Shown: piece after piece, positions 23,037 to 23,585 of the stretch | How positions within the stretch are numbered: the stretch's first letter is position 1 | Layout: the number at the start of each line of letters is the position of its first letter | DNA from: SIG223 sp964442785 | GTDB taxonomy: Bacteria; Bacillota_I; Bacilli_A; RFN20; DUOF01 | NCBI GenBank assembly: GCA_964442785.1 | Contig: CAYTZW010000020.1 | Coordinates: forward strand, 1-23,585 | Direction of reading: 5' to 3' | Length of the DNA: 23,585 bases | Translations under genes and position numbers: made by a program | Notes under the pieces: generated by a model | What the model was told of the DNA's origin: nothing | Databases searched by the model: none | The model's input: only the letters and a program-made list of their open reading frames with translations

Positions 23037-23075
23037 AAGATGTAGTTAATTAGGGATTTTCCTAATAAGCATCTT
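23037..23075. repeat. Nested hairpin
   Basis: AAGATG (23037-23042) pairs with CATCTT (23070-23075). Inside, ATTAGG (23049-23054) pairs with CCTAAT (23061-23066) around GATTTT. No T-run follows closely on the plus strand. Role unknown. Confidence 0.4.
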
Positions 23076-23082
23076 TAAGAAT

Positions 23083-23128
23083 AAAAAAAGAAACCACATT
23101 CAAGAGCTTAATTGCTCAAGGATATGGT
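23083..23128 (-). terminator. Minus-strand intrinsic terminator
   Basis: ACCACATTCAAGAGC (23093-23107) and GCTCAAGGATATGGT (23114-23128) pair over 12 of 15 positions (one G-U) with a 6-nt loop. Read on the minus strand, the stem is followed by TTTCTTTTTTT. It probably ends the transcript coming from the Fic-like gene at the right edge, about 200 nt after its stop. Confidence 0.65.
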
Positions 23129-23156
23129 CTTTGTTGTCTTATAGATTATTCAGCTC

Positions 23157-23214
23157 TGTAAAATCTAATAGGATTTTATGGAAAATCACTAAAATGAGCT
23201 TATAGGATTTTACA
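23157..23214. repeat. Long inverted repeat carrying two copies of the TGTAAAATC motif
   Basis: TGTAAAATC (23157-23165) and GATTTTACA (23206-23214) are perfect 9-bp arms. The left arm continues as a 24-nt block matching 17530-17553 at 21 of 24 positions; the right arm, read on the minus strand, gives TGTAAAATCCTATAAG. No T-run follows directly. Confidence 0.5.
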
Positions 23215-23328
23215 AAACCAATAAAAGCAGATTAGATGCTTACACTTATTATTTTTGATTTTACCTTATTTTTAACTGAATTTTAAGGTAATAGTTATCT
23301 TTTAAGGGAAAGTTATAATTATATTTTT

Positions 23329-23585
23329 TCACTTCAATCTATAATAACAAATGGATTTACCGCGACCTTCACGTTTTATTTCACCAAGCTCAATAAGTTT
23401 TCTTAATGCTCCTTCAATACTGCTTACGCTAAGTGAAGGACATTGTTCACGGATATCCTGTTTATTAAATCGTCCAATTTTATTCATTGATGCACGTCTT
23501 ACAATTTCTAGTGCAGATAGTTTTGTCTCTACTAATGCAAAACGATCTTCAAAATCTTTATAAGCAGCTAAAATTGTTCCTAAAA
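23329..23585 (-). CDS. C-terminal part of a probable Fic-family protein (cut by the window edge)
   Basis: About 85 visible codons ending TGA at 23329-23331; the N-terminus lies beyond the window. Visible segments read LAAYKDFEDRFALVETKLSA, LEIVRRASMNKIGRFNKQDI, CPSLSVSSIEGALRKLIELG and EIKREGRGKSICYYRLK. This is a winged-helix end, as found after the Fic domain in many Firmicute Fic proteins, which typically transfer AMP from ATP onto target proteins. The catalytic HPFx(D/E)GN(G/K)R motif would be upstream and cannot be checked here, so the call rests on the C-terminus only. A minus-strand terminator lies ~200 nt downstream. An ORF on the opposite strand here is a shadow. Confidence 0.6.
   Translation of the reverse strand, partial: LGTILAAYKDFEDRFALVETKLSALEIVRRASMNKIGRFNKQDIREQCPSLSVSSIEGALRKLIELGEIKREGRGKSICYYRLK

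Larger units (their letters stand above)
22764..23328. other. 565-bp non-coding stretch rich in hairpins
   Basis: No gene is supported on either strand. It holds a nested hairpin (23037-23075), a minus-strand terminator (23083-23128) and a long inverted repeat (23157-23214). On the minus strand these come in order after the stop of the Fic-like gene, so the last two could be its 3' untranslated end, or a separate small RNA. A 40-codon frame at 22824-22946 (-) has no start and is not called. Confidence 0.6.

Noticed and set aside
23083..23219. Possible tracrRNA: minus-strand repeat-like sequence starting GTTTTGTAAAATCC followed by hairpins and a T-run
   Set aside because: No cas gene and no repeat-spacer array in the window, and no repeat is available to test base pairing. 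The structures are equally explained as the 3' end of the upstream minus-strand gene.
23351..23563. Plus-strand 70-aa open frame at the right edge
   Set aside because: It is the antisense shadow of the minus-strand Fic-like C-terminus, which has better protein character and a proper end.

Overview
The window is about 27% G+C by eye. It uses the standard code: TGG for Trp, mostly TAA stops, and TGA closing at least one gene. Shine-Dalgarno sites are strong (AGGAGG type). An RNA polymerase delta subunit (rpoE), the adjoining ywiB-like/argS and pyrG-murA neighbourhood, and the codon bias point to a low-GC member of class Bacilli, probably an uncultured gut-type lineage (RF39/Erysipelotrichales-like). 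It is not a Mycoplasma with reassigned UGA. The species call is inference. No rRNA, tRNA, CRISPR array or intact insertion sequence was found.

Layout. 1-1500: a minus-strand protein with a degenerate isochorismatase-like fold and a long disordered tail. 1597-4904: a plus-strand cluster of a small exported protein, a DUF5698/DUF2179 membrane protein, tryptophanyl-tRNA synthetase and a short GlmU. 4901-7192: a minus-strand pair, cardiolipin synthase and a GrpB-DUF3781 fusion. 7374-10282: an unrecognised soluble-plus-membrane protein and a DUF4143 ATPase with a consensus promoter. 10342-14017: rubrerythrin (-), an MFS-like transporter (+) and a class A penicillin-binding protein (-). 14132-17506: DUF1934 protein, argS, rpoE and a cation diffusion facilitator. 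17507-19111: an accessory island with stacked terminators, a KilA-N protein and a small overlapping partner gene. 19112-22763: pyrG, murA and an SGNH-fold lipoprotein lacking its catalytic residues. 22764-23328: a structured non-coding stretch. The right edge holds the C-terminus of a probable Fic-family protein on the minus strand.

How it fits together. The housekeeping genes serve translation (trpS, argS), transcription (rpoE), nucleotide and wall precursor synthesis (pyrG, glmU, murA), wall assembly (PBP) and membrane lipid (cls). The accessory genes are wedged between them. The most interesting points are: the KilA-N/small-gene module with an operator-like palindrome; two predicted pseudoenzymes (isochorismatase-like and SGNH-like); terminator-like hairpins directly before glmU and pyrG that look like attenuators; a GrpB-DUF3781 fusion; and a 20-bp exact repeat shared by the two gene-end regions at 32-51 and 17608-17627.
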